Shown here one piece after another: positions 26,272 to 35,776 of a stretch of DNA of 64,000 nt. The stretch lies in NCBI RefSeq assembly GCF_002494345.1, contig NZ_NXNI01000001.1:3472001-3536000 (forward strand), given 5' to 3'. Each line of letters opens with the position of its first letter. Position 1 is the first letter of the stretch. A program made the translations under genes and the position numbers. The DNA is from Natrinema ejinorense (GTDB taxonomy: Archaea; Halobacteriota; Halobacteria; Halobacteriales; Natrialbaceae). The notes under the pieces were generated by a model. It saw nothing but the letters and a program-made list of their open reading frames with translations, was not told the DNA's origin and did no database searches.

Positions 26272-28203
26272 ATGTCGACCGATCACAGGGCGGCAGCGAC
26301 GACTATGACCGGGGCAGAAGGCGGTGCCGATCTGCTCCTTCTGGTCGCCTCGATCGTCGGTCTCGGCGTCGTCTCACAACTTCTCTCGGCCCGATTCCGC
26401 GTTCCGAGCGTGCTCTTTCTCATCGTCTCCGGTGTCGCGATCGGACCGGAAGGACTCGGCGTGTTGACCATCGACTCCTTCGGCGAAAGCGGACTCTCGA
26501 CGATCGTCGGGCTCTCGGTTGCCATCATCGTGTTCGAGGGGGCGTTCCATCTCAAGATCGACAAGATCAAAAAGGCACCAACGGCCGTGTTACGGTTGAC
26601 CACGATCGGCGCGGCCATCGCGTTTCTCGGGACCGCCGGCGCGGTCCGGTTCTTTCTCGGTGCCAACTGGGACATCGCGCTGTTGATCGGTGCGCTCTTG
26701 ATCGCGACGGGACCGACAGTCGTCACGCCGATTCTGAAGGTCGTCCCCGTCCGGGATCGGGTCGCAGCAACGCTCGAGACGGAGGGGATCGTCAACGACG
26801 TGACGGCGGCGATCCTCGCGGTCGTCCTGTTCAAAGCGATGACCGTTCAGGAGACCCACGCCGATATCTACCTGCAACTGTTCGCGGAGCGGCTCGGGAC
26901 GGGGCTCCTCGTCGGCGTCGTCGTCGCCGCGGTCGTCTGGTCGGTGCTCCAGTACGTCGATCTCTCGCCGGACAACGCACCGCAAAACGCCCGGTTGCTC
27001 ACGCTCGCGGGAGCGATCGTCGCCTTTGGGTCGGCCGATTACGTCTTCTCGGAGGCGGGCGTGGCGGCCGCGGCCACGGCCGGACTGATCCTCGGCAACG
27101 CCGGGCTCCCCTACGAGGAGGAGATCGAGGCGTTCAAAGGCGACATTACGCTGATCGTCCTCTCGTTCGTCTTCATCACGCTCGCGGCACTGCTCGAGTT
27201 CGAGCAGTTGTTCGCGCTCGGACTCGGCGGCGTGGCCGTCGTCGTGGCCGTGATGTTCGTCTTGCGACCGCTCTTGGTTTTTCTGACGACTCGAGGAGGC
27301 CGGTTTACGTTCCGAGAGACGCTGTTCATGAGCTTCGTCGGCCCGCGAGGCATCATCCCCGCGTCGGTCGCGACCCTGTTCGCGATCCGGCTGCAGACCG
27401 GGGTCGCGGAGGGCGGCGCTCCGCCGACGAACCCGGCCGGCGCGGACCTGCTCGTCGGAACGGTCTTCCTCGTCATCCTCGTGTCGGTCGTCCTCGAGGG
27501 CGGCCTGGCCCGGCAGATCGCGGAGAAACTCGACGTGATACCCATGCGTGTACTCATCATCGGCGGCGGCCGCGTCGGTCGCTCGCTGGCAGAACGGCTC
27601 GAAGCGCGCGGTGAAAACGTAGTGCTGATCGAGGAGAATCGGACCGTCCTCGAGGAACTACGAAACGACGGGTTCACTGCCCGTGAGGGTGACGGGACCG
27701 ACGTCGAGGTGTTACGTGAGTCGGGCGTTGAGAACGCCAAGACCGTCGTCGCGGCGACCGGCGACGACGACGTGAACTTGCTCGTGGCACAGCTCGCGAA
27801 GTCGAACTTCGACGTCGAGAACGTGATCGCTCGGGCGAACAATCCATCGAACGCGTCGGCGTTCGAGGACCTCGGCGTCCAGACCATCTCGGCGGCCGAG
27901 TCGACCGCGTGGGCGATCGACAACCAGATCGAACGCCCCGCGCTCTCGAACTGGATGTCCGAACTCGGTCGTTCCGGTGACGTACAGGAGATCGAGGTCA
28001 CCAACGAGGCTCTCGTCGGACAGCAGATCGTCGATCTCGGCGGGGAGCTCCCGAACGGCGTCCTCATCGCGCTCGTGAGCCGCAACGGGACGAGCGAAGT
28101 GCCGAACCCCGACGTCGAACTCCAGTACGGCGATCACATTACGCTCATCGGCCGGACCGAGGCGGTTCGCGAGGCCATCGAGCAGTGTGGAAAACCGGTA
28201 TAA
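26272..28203 (+). CDS. CPA1-type Na+/H+ antiporter with RCK (TrkA-N/C) domains
   Basis: A 643-aa protein. Residues 20-420 contain about 12 helices of the sodium/proton exchanger fold, including ATGPTVVTPILKVVPVRDR and the ion-site pair in TEGIVNDVTAAI. A nucleotide-binding domain follows, starting MRVLIIGGGRVGRSLAERL at residue 424, then a TrkA-C part ending YGDHITLIGRTEAVREAI. The RCK part would let NAD(H), ATP or another nucleotide gate transport, as in relatives of NhaP2/KefC-like exchangers. It probably contributes to ion or pH balance in a salt-in cell. It converges with the DUF2391 gene. Confidence 0.9.
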   Translation: MSTDHRAAATTMTGAEGGADLLLLVASIVGLGVVSQLLSARFRVPSVLFLIVSGVAIGPEGLGVLTIDSFGESGLSTIVGLSVAIIVFEGAFHLKIDKIKKAPTAVLRLTTIGAAIAFLGTAGAVRFFLGANWDIALLIGALLIATGPTVVTPILKVVPVRDRVAATLETEGIVNDVTAAILAVVLFKAMTVQETHADIYLQLFAERLGTGLLVGVVVAAVVWSVLQYVDLSPDNAPQNARLLTLAGAIVAFGSADYVFSEAGVAAAATAGLILGNAGLPYEEEIEAFKGDITLIVLSFVFITLAALLEFEQLFALGLGGVAVVVAVMFVLRPLLVFLTTRGGRFTFRETLFMSFVGPRGIIPASVATLFAIRLQTGVAEGGAPPTNPAGADLLVGTVFLVILVSVVLEGGLARQIAEKLDVIPMRVLIIGGGRVGRSLAERLEARGENVVLIEENRTVLEELRNDGFTAREGDGTDVEVLRESGVENAKTVVAATGDDDVNLLVAQLAKSNFDVENVIARANNPSNASAFEDLGVQTISAAESTAWAIDNQIERPALSNWMSELGRSGDVQEIEVTNEALVGQQIVDLGGELPNGVLIALVSRNGTSEVPNPDVELQYGDHITLIGRTEAVREAIEQCGKPV

Positions 28204-28240
28204 GGCCATCTCGGACTGAGCGCGTCGGCGCGAACGCCGC

Positions 28241-28834
28241 TCAGGATTCGTCTACGGGCAGGTGCTCGGCTTCGCCGGGCAGGATATCTCCCAGCGAGCC
28301 GCCAAGCGCCATCGCGGTAAAGACGACCGAGACCTGACAGAGATTGAGCCACGGCTCGTCCCAGGTTATCCGGCCCCACAGCGTCAGCAGGCCCGCAGCG
28401 GTCGCGAACGCGATGAACAACACCCAGACCGGGCGACGCGGAACCAGACCGAAGTAGGGATTGTGGATCTGCACCTCCCGGAAGTCGGCGACGTAGAGGA
28501 TGCCGATGACGAGCGCGACCGTAAACGCGAGGTTCACGACCAACAGGGCCGGGTGGGTCGCGAGGAACGCGCCGATGCTCATGATGCCGTCCTCGACCAG
28601 CATCGGGAGGCCGATGACGACGCTGCCCACGAACGCCTCTGCTTTGTCCTTCCGGGTGAAGCCGGTGATGACCTTTCCGACCGTCGGGCTGTGTGAGAGC
28701 CGACTGACCAGCCGCATCGTCCGACGTACCTCCGTCCGTTCGTCCGGCGTATCGACCGTCTCCTCGAGGGTCTCGAGTTGCTCGTAGACGTCGTCGATGG
28801 TCGTCTTCTCGGTCGACTCGTCCGGCTGGGACAT
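28241..28834 (-). CDS. DUF2391-like integral membrane protein
   Basis: A 197-aa protein. The first 75 residues are soluble and helical (VYEQLETLEETVDTPDERTEVRR). Four membrane helices follow: AFVGSVVIGLPMLVEDGIMSIG, ALLVVNLAFTVALVIGILYV, PVWVLFIAFATAAGLLTLWG and VSVVFTAMALGGSLGDIL. The composition and the GLPMLVEDG motif match the DUF2391 family as I recall it; no activity is known. A minus-strand TATA-like box lies at 28859-28865, 25-31 nt before the ATG, so the transcript is leaderless. It converges with the antiporter gene after 37 bases. Confidence 0.78.
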   Translation of the reverse strand: MSQPDESTEKTTIDDVYEQLETLEETVDTPDERTEVRRTMRLVSRLSHSPTVGKVITGFTRKDKAEAFVGSVVIGLPMLVEDGIMSIGAFLATHPALLVVNLAFTVALVIGILYVADFREVQIHNPYFGLVPRRPVWVLFIAFATAAGLLTLWGRITWDEPWLNLCQVSVVFTAMALGGSLGDILPGEAEHLPVDES

Positions 28835-28858
28835 GCGCGGGACCAGACACCACGGGTA

Positions 28859-28865
28859 GATAAAG
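28859..28865 (-). promoter_or_regulatory. TATA-like box of the DUF2391 gene
   Basis: The minus strand reads CTTTATC 25-31 nt before the ATG at 28834. Confidence 0.5.
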
Positions 28866-28989
28866 ACGCCTACATATCACCGATACCCGTGGTCCCCCGC
28901 TCTCAGAAAACATCATATATTTGTCGTGTTGAGGGGACACGCCCGAAAAACCGATACCGTTTTGCAGCCGTGTCGATCACTATGGTACT

Positions 28990-30678
28990 ATGAAACACGT
29001 ACGGGGGCCGCTGTGTTCGATCGACGTCGGCGAGCGAACTGCGGAGACCGAGGACATCGACGACCTCCTCGAGTCGTATATCGGGGGGCGGGCGCTCGGG
29101 ACGAAACTCGCACACGATCGGATCCCGTTCGACGCCGATCCGCTGGGGAGCGACAACCGGCTGTACTTCGCGACGGGGCCGATGCAATACTCGACGATGA
29201 GCTTCACCGGTCGGATGTCGGCGACGGGCCTCTCGCCGCTGACCGACGGGTTGCTCTCCTCGAACGCCGGCGGGTTCCTCTCGCGGAACTTCACCGGTAC
29301 GGGATACAGCGCCGTCGAGATCACCGGCGCGAGCGACGAACTCGTGATCGTCCACGTTACCGACGAGGGCGTCGAGTTCGAGGCGGTCCCGGAACTCGAA
29401 GAAGCGACCGTTCCCGAGACCTGCGAGTACCTCGAAGACGAACACGACCTCGGCTCGGAGCACACGACGGTCATCGGCCCGGCGGGTGAGAACGACGTTC
29501 GCTTCGCCTCGATCATGACCTCCGAAGAGCGAGCCTTCGGCCGCGGCGGGCTCGGTGCCGTTCTGGGTTCGAAAAACGTCAAGGCGATCACCTTCGACGG
29601 CGACTCGACCACCGAGATCGAGATCCCGCCGCTCCAGATGGAGATCCACGGCGAGGCCGCCAACTCCGACAGCCCGATGCGAGATCAGGGGACGACCTCC
29701 GTCGCCGAGTACGCGAACATGGTCGAGGCCCTGCCGAGTTATTACTTCTCGGAACTCTCCTTCGAGGGCATTGAGGGCGTCAGCGGCGACCGCGTCGAGG
29801 AGAAGAAGTACAAGAAAGGCACCTGCTCGTCGTGTGCCTTCGCCTGCAAACTCCCGACGCGAGACGAGGAGTCGGGCCTCGAGACCGAGGGCCCCGAGTT
29901 CGAGACGCTGATGGCGTTCGGACCGAACTCGGGCGTCGACGACATCGTCGACGTGATGAAGTCGAACAAGCTCTGTGACGTGTACGGACTGGACGCGATC
30001 TCCTGTGGGGACACCGTCGCGGCCTACCTCGCCAGCGAGGACGAGTTCGGCAACGTCGACCTCATTCACGACCTCGTCGAGAAGATCGCCTACCGCGAGG
30101 ACGTCGGCGACACGCTCGCGGAGGGCGTCGACCGCGTCCACGAGGAACTCGGCGTCGAGAACTGGTCGGTCAAAGGCATGGAGTTCGCCGCCCACGACGG
30201 CCGCACGTTGAACGGCCAGGGACTGGCCTTCGCCACCTCGAATCGCGGTGCCGACCACATGTACGCCGAGTTCTACCCCTACGAGTACCCGCTCGTCGAC
30301 GCCGACGACGCCTTCGACAAGTCCGGCCTCGAGGGCAAGCCACCGAAAGTCGTCGAACTCGAGAACATCAACGCGATCAAGGACAGCGCCGTCTTCTGTA
30401 AGTTCTCGCGGGACTTCCTGAGCGAGGAGCGCATGGAGACGCTGCTGGACGCCGACTACGACGAGTTGCTCGCACTCGGCGGCGAGGTCGTCGCGATGGA
30501 ACGACACTTCAACAACCAGCGCGGGTTCGACCGGAGCGACGACCGGCTCCCATACGAGCTTCCGGAGTTCGAACAGGGGCTCGACGAGTACTACGCCGAA
30601 CGCGGCTGGAACGACGACGGGACGGTCCCCGAGGCACGGTTCGAGAGCGGAAGCGGCGCTGCACCGGCCGACGACTGA
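28990..30678 (+). CDS. Aldehyde:ferredoxin oxidoreductase family protein (tungsten/molybdenum)
   Basis: A 562-aa protein of the AOR family. The N-terminal pterin-binding part contains GGRALGTKLAH, SFTGRMSATGLSP and GRGGLGAVLGSKNVKA. The [4Fe-4S] ligands are Cys279, Cys282 and Cys286 (CSSCAFAC) with the fourth at Cys470 in AVFCKFSRDF. It oxidises an aldehyde and passes electrons to ferredoxin, using a bis-pterin tungsten cofactor. The acidic tail of about 15 residues is haloarchaeal. It stands alone between divergent and convergent neighbours; no cofactor biosynthesis genes are nearby. Which of the haloarchaeal AOR paralogues it is cannot be told. Confidence 0.93.
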   Translation: MKHVRGPLCSIDVGERTAETEDIDDLLESYIGGRALGTKLAHDRIPFDADPLGSDNRLYFATGPMQYSTMSFTGRMSATGLSPLTDGLLSSNAGGFLSRNFTGTGYSAVEITGASDELVIVHVTDEGVEFEAVPELEEATVPETCEYLEDEHDLGSEHTTVIGPAGENDVRFASIMTSEERAFGRGGLGAVLGSKNVKAITFDGDSTTEIEIPPLQMEIHGEAANSDSPMRDQGTTSVAEYANMVEALPSYYFSELSFEGIEGVSGDRVEEKKYKKGTCSSCAFACKLPTRDEESGLETEGPEFETLMAFGPNSGVDDIVDVMKSNKLCDVYGLDAISCGDTVAAYLASEDEFGNVDLIHDLVEKIAYREDVGDTLAEGVDRVHEELGVENWSVKGMEFAAHDGRTLNGQGLAFATSNRGADHMYAEFYPYEYPLVDADDAFDKSGLEGKPPKVVELENINAIKDSAVFCKFSRDFLSEERMETLLDADYDELLALGGEVVAMERHFNNQRGFDRSDDRLPYELPEFEQGLDEYYAERGWNDDGTVPEARFESGSGAAPADD

Positions 30679-30756
30679 TTGCGACGGCGATCCTTTTCCC
30701 GACGAACGGCCGACCGCTGCTCGCGGGTGCGTCGAGTCCCCGTGACACAGCCCGTC

Positions 30757-31509
30757 TCAGTCGATCGGAATTCGAGTCACCGTCCGATCGGGCGATCTGA
30801 TCGGCACGGCTGGCCGCGGCTCGTCGTCGTGGACCGCCAGTTCCTCGAGCCGTCGCTGGATGCCGTTGTGATGGCCCGCACCGATAACTGCGACCACGTC
30901 CGCGCCCTGGCGGCGGAGGGCGTGGAGTCGCCGTGCCATCGCTCGGTCGCGGCGGTCGATCATGACCGCCGCGATCTCGGGGAACAGCCGCCGCAGGTGG
31001 TCGATCGCCGGCTGTACGTCGTCGCCGCTCGTGATCTCTTCGAACGGGAGCGCCAGCAGTTCGAACTGATCGGCGTACTCCTTCGGTCCCATCGACTGCA
31101 TTCGGACCATCGTTTTCGGGATCGTCAGCAGTCCGAGGCGACGCGAGAGGGCCGACACGATCTCGTCGATCGGTTCGTCGACGAGCGCGACGTCGAGACC
31201 CTGTTCGGCGGCAGTCTCGATGGCCGCCTCCATGTCGGTCTGCTCGGGATCGAGGCCGCACGACCGGACGACCGTGCGCTGGAGTGCCCGTAGCACGCTG
31301 TACGCGGCCGCGGTCGGTGGCGGCAACTGACGGGACAGGTCGTCGAGGGCCGGGTCGGCGGCGCGCTCGAGGCGCTCGAACCGGGACTCGTCGAGTTCGA
31401 CGGCGACGAGATCGGGCTCCGCCTCGCGGATCGCCTCCCGAACGCGACGGCGATGCGTCGGCGAGAAGTGAACGCTGGGGACGAGGGTGATCGTTCCGTG
31501 GGTGGACAT
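30757..31509 (-). CDS. TraB/PrgY domain protein
   Basis: A 250-aa protein starting MSTHGTITLVPSVHFSP. Family marks are LVPSVHF (the GTxH-like first motif), PDLVAVELDESRFERL, and AVIGAGHHNGIQRRLEEL near the end, a GxGH motif. These hydrophilic motifs form the presumed active site of the TraB/TIKI superfamily, proposed to be metalloproteases or pheromone-shutdown proteins. Some archaeal homologues have a membrane domain after this part; this one ends with the soluble domain. A GTG one codon upstream is an alternative start. The cellular role is unknown. Confidence 0.82.
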   Translation of the reverse strand: MSTHGTITLVPSVHFSPTHRRRVREAIREAEPDLVAVELDESRFERLERAADPALDDLSRQLPPPTAAAYSVLRALQRTVVRSCGLDPEQTDMEAAIETAAEQGLDVALVDEPIDEIVSALSRRLGLLTIPKTMVRMQSMGPKEYADQFELLALPFEEITSGDDVQPAIDHLRRLFPEIAAVMIDRRDRAMARRLHALRRQGADVVAVIGAGHHNGIQRRLEELAVHDDEPRPAVPIRSPDRTVTRIPID

Positions 31510-31592
31510 CACGGTGTTCGTTCGTTCGCCAGCGGCTTGAATCTCCGACCCCCTACCGGCGCTCGAGCCCGGCCGCCGTCCCCCCTCGAGGG

Positions 31593-31907
31593 TTACTCGT
31601 CGTCCCCTTCCTCGGCCGGCGAGAGCCGGTCGTCACCGCGTGAGGGCAGTGACGTGTCGTCGGCCCGCGAGGGATGAATATTGACGTTGTTCCCTCGGTA
31701 CGGATCGCTCTCCGGATCGTACGACAGCTCGCTGCGCTCGAACAGGTAGATGAAAAAACCGATCAGCGGGATGCAGAAGGTGATCGCCGCCCACTTTTTC
31801 GGCGGCTCGAGGCCGACCCGCCCGGCGTCGTAGTAGGCTACGGCGGTCAACCCGAGATGCCAGGCGAGCGGGATCCCGACGAGGATCGCGAGGAGACCCG
31901 TGTTCAT
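31593..31907 (-). CDS. Small membrane protein with acidic tail
   Basis: A 104-aa protein with two helices (TGLLAILVGIPLAWHLGLTAVAY and WAAITFCIPLIGFFIYLFE) and a hydrophilic, acidic C-terminal half (SELSYDPESDPYRGNNV ... EEGDDE). The helix-turn-helix layout resembles the small 'PLDc_N-like' membrane proteins, but no motif settles this. The minus strand has ATTTTATA at 31930-31937, 23-30 nt before the ATG at 31907, which supports a leaderless gene. It is followed on the same strand after about 80 bases by the TraB gene. The function is unknown. Confidence 0.7.
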   Translation of the reverse strand: MNTGLLAILVGIPLAWHLGLTAVAYYDAGRVGLEPPKKWAAITFCIPLIGFFIYLFERSELSYDPESDPYRGNNVNIHPSRADDTSLPSRGDDRLSPAEEGDDE

Positions 31908-32409
31908 ACGCGGGCGTAGGACTCGAGCGTATAAAATGACCGGCCATGACGTGCGTTCCGCCCTCGAAGCCGGGGAGCATCGCCTTCGAGTCGACGACGT
32001 GAACGCCCGTGTCGCATCGAGCGTTGGGACGGACTGGCTGTCGTCGCGGCCGTGAGGGCCGCCGGTTCAGTGCAGTCGTCCGTCGATGGGTGTGGGTTGC
32101 CACACCCTCCCCAACCGATTCGCTCGCTCCGGAGTCGCTCGCTCATCCCTCGCGCGGCTTTTTCGGCCGCCCTCGGTATCACTCGGGCGGCCGACAGCGC
32201 ACGCCACCACGTGCTTTCGTCTCGCTCGTCACACCGCTCACGGGTCACTTCGTTCCCCGTCTGCTCGCGGGCCGACGGCCCGCTCGCATGGTCCGAGGGA
32301 CGCAGTGCGTCCCTCGCTATTCGCGTTCCGCGGTTCTCACTCGCCTCGCTCGTTCCGAACCGCACTCCTCGCTCGCAAAAGCTGGACCAAAAAGCCCAGC
32401 TCAATCGTC
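31908..32409. other. Gene-free stretch rich in short palindromes
   Basis: These 502 bases hold the promoter of the small membrane protein at one end and no supportable gene. The part from 32090 to 32380 is full of short inverted repeats and CGCTCG-type runs, listed separately. This composition recurs around the tRNA-Leu array at 39932-40121. Confidence 0.6.
32240..32363. repeat. Cluster of short hairpins with related loops
   Basis: ACGGG/CCCGT at 32240-32260 encloses TCACTTCGTTC. GCGGTTC/GAACCGC at 32330-32363 encloses a 20-nt loop that begins TCACTCG and ends CTCGTTCC. Between them GAGGGACGCA and TGCGTCCCTC (32295-32315) form a perfect 10-bp arm pair around one base. Stem sequences differ while the loops stay similar. 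Confidence 0.6.
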
Positions 32410-33546
32410 TCAGTTGACGTCGAACTCGATCGCTGCACCCTGGCCGAAGCCGACACACAGCGTCGCCAGTCCGAGCCCGCCGCCGCGCTTCTGGAGTTCG
32501 TGGATCAGGGTGACGGGGAGGCGAGCGCCCGAGGCACCGAGCGGGTGGCCGAGCGCGATTGCGCCGCCGTTGACGTTGAAGATCTCGGGATCGATGCCGA
32601 GTTCGTCGCGGGAGTAGATCGACTGGCTCGCGAAGGCCTCGTTGAGTTCGACGAGATCGTACTCGTCGATGTCGCGACCGTTGCGCTCGAGGAGGCCTTT
32701 CGTCGCCGGGACCGGGCCGATTCCCATGACGGTTGGGTCGACGCCGGCGACGTTGTTTCGGCCGATCTCGGCCATGATCTCGAGGTCGTGTTCCTCGGCG
32801 AAGGCCTCGCTGGTGACGAGGAGCGCGGACGCGCCGTCGGAGATCTGGGAGGCGTTGCCGGGCGTGACGGTGCCGTCCTCCTTGAAGACGGTGGGGAGTT
32901 CGGCGAGCGTCTCCGGGGTCGTTCCCGGTCGGATGCCCTCGTCTTCCTCGACGATGCCGTCCTCGGTTTCGATCGGGACGATTTCGTCGTCGAACCGGCC
33001 GTCCTCGGTCGCCTCGGTGGCGCGCTGCTGGCTGCGGGCGGCGTACTCGTCCTGTTCCTCGCGGCTGACGCCGTACTCCTCGGCGACTTTCTCGGCGGTC
33101 ATCCCCATCTGGAGATCACCGAGGTCGTACAGGTCGGCGATCTTCGGGTGGATGTGACCGTAGCTCTCGCCCATCGCGACGCGGCTCATGCTCTCGACGC
33201 CGCCGGCGATGATTGCGTCTCGGTTGCCGGCCGCGATGGCGTCGGAGGCGGAGATGACCGACTGCATCGAGGAGGCACACCAGCGGTTGATCGTCGTCGC
33301 CGGAACCGACTCGCCCAGCTCGGAGAGCAGGGCGATGACGCGGGCGAGGTTGTTGTCTTGCTCCTCGCGTTGCTGGGCACAGCCCCACATCAGGTCGTCG
33401 ATCTCGTCGCCGGAGAGGCCGGTTTCGGCCAGGATCTCGTCGATCAGCGGCACCGAGAGGTCTTCACTGCGAACGTCGGCGTACACGCCGTCTTCTTTCC
33501 CCTGTGGCGTCCGTACTGCCTTGACTACGACTGGCGTCTGTGACAT
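32410..33546 (-). CDS. Thiolase (acetyl-CoA C-acyltransferase)
   Basis: A 378-aa thiolase. The acylated cysteine is Cys90 in [10 protein letters not shown]. The C-terminal catalytic histidine and second cysteine are in [16 protein letters not shown] and [11 protein letters not shown]. Length and motifs fit the beta-oxidation/acetoacetyl-CoA group. Together with the acyl-CoA synthetase at 24129 and acyl-CoA dehydrogenase at 61466 it could support fatty-acid breakdown, although the genes are not clustered. The minus strand carries GATTTAAG at 33571-33578, 25-32 nt before the ATG. The DUF35 zinc-ribbon partner often found beside archaeal thiolases is absent here. Confidence 0.95.
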   Translation of the reverse strand: MSQTPVVVKAVRTPQGKEDGVYADVRSEDLSVPLIDEILAETGLSGDEIDDLMWGCAQQREEQDNNLARVIALLSELGESVPATTINRWCASSMQSVISASDAIAAGNRDAIIAGGVESMSRVAMGESYGHIHPKIADLYDLGDLQMGMTAEKVAEEYGVSREEQDEYAARSQQRATEATEDGRFDDEIVPIETEDGIVEEDEGIRPGTTPETLAELPTVFKEDGTVTPGNASQISDGASALLVTSEAFAEEHDLEIMAEIGRNNVAGVDPTVMGIGPVPATKGLLERNGRDIDEYDLVELNEAFASQSIYSRDELGIDPEIFNVNGGAIALGHPLGASGARLPVTLIHELQKRGGGLGLATLCVGFGQGAAIEFDVN

Positions 33547-33570
33547 ATACTACCGCATGCCCCTCACGAA

Positions 33571-33578
33571 CTTAAATC
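33571..33578 (-). promoter_or_regulatory. TATA-like box of the thiolase gene
   Basis: The minus strand reads GATTTAAG 25-32 nt before the start at 33546. Confidence 0.5.
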
Positions 33579-33722
33579 CGGTCGAACTCTCGAGGGCGGG
33601 AAAAGCGTTTATCGGTCTGAACGGCGACGAATGGCCGGCTTTCGCGGTGCGTCCGTCGCCTCGGTGAAAGTGCCCTTTCACCTAGCGGTGGCCCCTTAGT
33701 ACGGGACCCGGTGTACGGGAAC

Positions 33723-35681
33723 ATGGACAGTCAACGACGGCTGATCGCGGTCGCCCTCGCGGCGCTGCTCGTGGGATCGGTCCTCGGGGCCGGTCTGACG
33801 GCGCTGACGGACGAGGGCACTGCGGGAACCGACGACGAGCGAGCCGGCAGTCCGCTCGACGGTGCCGGCGAGCCCGAACTGACGACCTTCGCCTCCGACG
33901 AGGCCTTTGCAGCGTACTTCGACGACCAGTCGCGAGCGGATCGAGTGAGCGAGCCCTCGCCGATCACTCGCGGGGGTGGGCCCGACGTGACGGTCGAGAC
34001 TGAACAGGACGTGGCGATGGAGGCCGACGGCGCGGCCGACGGCGGGTCGGGCGTCACTACCGCACCCTCGGGCGACGGTGGCGGCGGGGAGCCGCGATAC
34101 TCCGAGACGAACGTCCAGGAGGCCGCGCTGGACGAACCGGACGTCCTGAAAACCGACGGCGAATCGGTCTACTACGCGGGGTATCGGTACGCCTCGAGCT
34201 GGGACGAGACGAGCGTCGTCGACGTGAGCGATCCCGCCGACCCCGAAGCCGTGGGCTCGATCCCGCTATCCGGGGAGTTGCTCCTGACGGGCGAGACGCT
34301 CGTCGTCCTCGGCGACGAGGCGGCCGCCGGGTACGACGTGAGCGACCCGGCCGATCCCGAGCGGGAGTGGCGGACCGACCTCGAGGCGTCCGTCGAGACC
34401 GCCCGCCTGTTCGACGGCGACCTCTATCTCGTCCTGGTCGACCGGCCGGGCAGTGACCCCTGTCCGATCGAGCCCTACGGCGACCGGGCCATCGAGTGTA
34501 CCGATGTCGTTCGTCCGGCCGCCGACGCGGACGCCGACGCCGTCTACACTGCCGCCCGCGTCGACCCCGAGACGGGGACCCTCGAGAACGAGGAGAGCGT
34601 CGTCGGCTCGCGATCGCTGTCGGCCACCTACGTCTCCGAGAACGGGATCTACCTCTCCTACACTCGCTCGACGGGACAGTACGAACTGCGACGCTCCTAC
34701 GTGACGAGCGAGAACGGCACTGCGCTGGTCGACGCCGAGACGCGAGAGCGTGTGGCCGCCCTCGAGTCGCTCGACATCTCCGACCGAGCGAAAGCGGTCG
34801 AACTCCGGGCGATCCTCGACGACTGGTACGCGGGGATGGACGACGAGGAGCGCCACGCGGCCCGCCGCGCGTTCGAGGAGGGACTGGCGGCCCACGCCGA
34901 AGCGAACCAGCGCGACCTGACAACGACCGGGATCGTCCGCATCGACATCGACGGCGAGTTGACCGCCGACGCGAGCGGCGAGGTCCCCGGAACCCCGCTC
35001 AACCAGTTCTCGATGGACGAACACGACGATCACCTGCGGATCGCGACGACGATCCCACGGACCCACGGGACTGACTCGGAGAACGACGTCTACGTCCTCG
35101 ACTCGGACCTCGAGACGGTCGGGTCGGTGACCGGGCTCGGGATCGACGAGCGGGTGTATTCCGTCCGCTTCGACGGTGACGAGGGCCACGTCGTCACCTA
35201 CCGCGAGATCGACCCGTTCTATACGCTCGATCTCTCGGATCCGACGGACCCCGTCGTCGAGGGCGAACTCAAACTGCCCGGGTTCTCGGAGTACCTCCAC
35301 CCGCTCGAGGACGATCTCGTCCTCGGGGTCGGCCAGGAGGATGGCCGACCCAAGGTCACGCTCTTCGACGTGAGCGATCGCGAGGACCCCGTCGAACTCG
35401 ACTCGAAGGTCCTCGACGACGAGCGCTACAGCGACGTCAGTCGAACCCACACCGCCTTCCTGCAGGACGAGGACCACGGCGTGTTCTTCGTTCCGGGCAG
35501 CGACGACAGTTACGTCTTCGACTACCGGGGCGGCGACCTCGAGGAGGTCGCCCGCGTCGACGTCGGCGGTCGCGGCACTCGCGCGATGTACGTCGACGAC
35601 TACCTCTCCGTCTTCGGCGGCGACGAGGTCGTCGTTCTCGACGAGCGGACCTGGGAGGTGGCGTCGCGGCTCGACCTGTAA
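33723..35681 (+). CDS. Secreted or membrane-anchored beta-propeller protein (PF09826-like)
   Basis: A 652-aa protein. MDSQRRLIAVALAALLVGSVLGAGLTAL is a signal anchor. A low-complexity acidic linker runs to about residue 120, and then the characteristic YSETNVQEAALDEPDVLKTDG starts the propeller domain. Repeated blade edges of the form VVDVSDPADPEAVGSI, YDVSDPADPEREW, TLDLSDPTDPVVEG and LFDVSDREDPVEL are visible. The domain is common on haloarchaeal cell surfaces, where its role is unknown; binding or structural work is likely. The GTG four codons upstream is an alternative start. It is divergent from the thiolase gene. Confidence 0.87.
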   Translation: MDSQRRLIAVALAALLVGSVLGAGLTALTDEGTAGTDDERAGSPLDGAGEPELTTFASDEAFAAYFDDQSRADRVSEPSPITRGGGPDVTVETEQDVAMEADGAADGGSGVTTAPSGDGGGGEPRYSETNVQEAALDEPDVLKTDGESVYYAGYRYASSWDETSVVDVSDPADPEAVGSIPLSGELLLTGETLVVLGDEAAAGYDVSDPADPEREWRTDLEASVETARLFDGDLYLVLVDRPGSDPCPIEPYGDRAIECTDVVRPAADADADAVYTAARVDPETGTLENEESVVGSRSLSATYVSENGIYLSYTRSTGQYELRRSYVTSENGTALVDAETRERVAALESLDISDRAKAVELRAILDDWYAGMDDEERHAARRAFEEGLAAHAEANQRDLTTTGIVRIDIDGELTADASGEVPGTPLNQFSMDEHDDHLRIATTIPRTHGTDSENDVYVLDSDLETVGSVTGLGIDERVYSVRFDGDEGHVVTYREIDPFYTLDLSDPTDPVVEGELKLPGFSEYLHPLEDDLVLGVGQEDGRPKVTLFDVSDREDPVELDSKVLDDERYSDVSRTHTAFLQDEDHGVFFVPGSDDSYVFDYRGGDLEEVARVDVGGRGTRAMYVDDYLSVFGGDEVVVLDERTWEVASRLDL

Positions 35682-35776
35682 CCTGATCGTCCCGGTCGCG
35701 GACTGTCTCCGGTCGACCGGCGGACCGCTCACGGGGGAGGGGAACGCTTTTGGCCGCCGTTTGGCAAGTCAATCCC

